NCBI GenBank assembly: GCA_007135635.1
Contig: SLIO01000180.1
Location: 1 to 7,215, forward strand
Source: Methylomicrobium sp.
GTDB lineage: Bacteria > Pseudomonadota > Gammaproteobacteria > Methylococcales > Methylomonadaceae
Direction: 5' to 3'
DNA: 7,215 bases
Shown here: in pieces, positions 7,184 to 7,215 of the stretch
Numbering within the stretch: the first letter of the stretch is position 1
How the letters are laid out: each line of letters opens with the position of its first letter
Notes under the pieces: generated by a model
What the model was told of the DNA's origin: nothing
The model's database searches: none
Seen by the model: only the letters and a program-made list of their open reading frames with translations
Program-made: the position numbers and the translations under genes

Positions 7184-7215
7184 GCCTTGCTACCGAACAA
7201 AATAGCATTGCCATA

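Larger units (their letters stand above)
7077..7202. repeat. Palindrome-rich non-coding element with imperfect terminal inverted repeats (MITE- or REP-like)
   Basis: TTTTGTCCAGTAGC (7077-7090) and GCTACCGAACAAAA (7189-7202) are inverted copies matching at 12 of 14 positions. Between them lie two further perfect 10-bp inverted repeats. The element carries no ORF of note and shows no obvious target-site duplication. The nested layout is typical of small dispersed intergenic repeats in Gammaproteobacteria, but whether copies exist elsewhere in this genome cannot be seen from one window. Confidence 0.5.

Overview
The window reads as chromosomal DNA of a Gammaproteobacterium. The lineage signal comes from the bamD-type outer-membrane lipoprotein gene and from the single-chain, iron-sulfur L-serine dehydratase of the length and layout found in Gammaproteobacteria. 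A methanotroph-like member (Methylococcales) is a guess from overall base and protein style only, not something the sequence proves. No rRNA, tRNA, CRISPR array or transposase gene is visible.

Region 1 (1-4424, + strand) is a two-gene operon. The first gene is cut by the left edge of the window. It encodes a very large modular protein: tandem repeats of about 88 residues with a beta-sandwich look, then two related Ig-like modules, then a complete C-terminal DUF1800 domain. Twelve bases after its stop comes a DUF1501 gene with a strong Shine-Dalgarno sequence and a twin-arginine-like signal peptide. DUF1800/DUF1501 pairs recur in bacteria but have no settled function. The export signal and repeat architecture suggest a cell-surface or periplasmic system, and this is the most interesting part of the window.

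Region 2 (4425-5989, + strand) is a 185-base intergenic stretch with weak promoter-like elements, followed by sdaA, encoding L-serine ammonia-lyase (serine to pyruvate and ammonia). Its three cluster cysteines and a C-terminal cysteine are all present.

Region 3 (5990-6949) is an AT-rich convergent gap followed by bamD on the - strand, encoding the essential TPR lipoprotein of the outer-membrane beta-barrel assembly machine. The BAM complex would insert any outer-membrane partners of the region 1 proteins, but no specific link is visible.

Region 4 (6950-7215) has no credible gene. It holds a perfect TATAAT on the bamD strand, an 11-bp hairpin just downstream of it, and a roughly 126-bp palindrome-rich element with imperfect 14-bp terminal inverted repeats that looks like a dispersed non-coding repeat (MITE- or REP-like).
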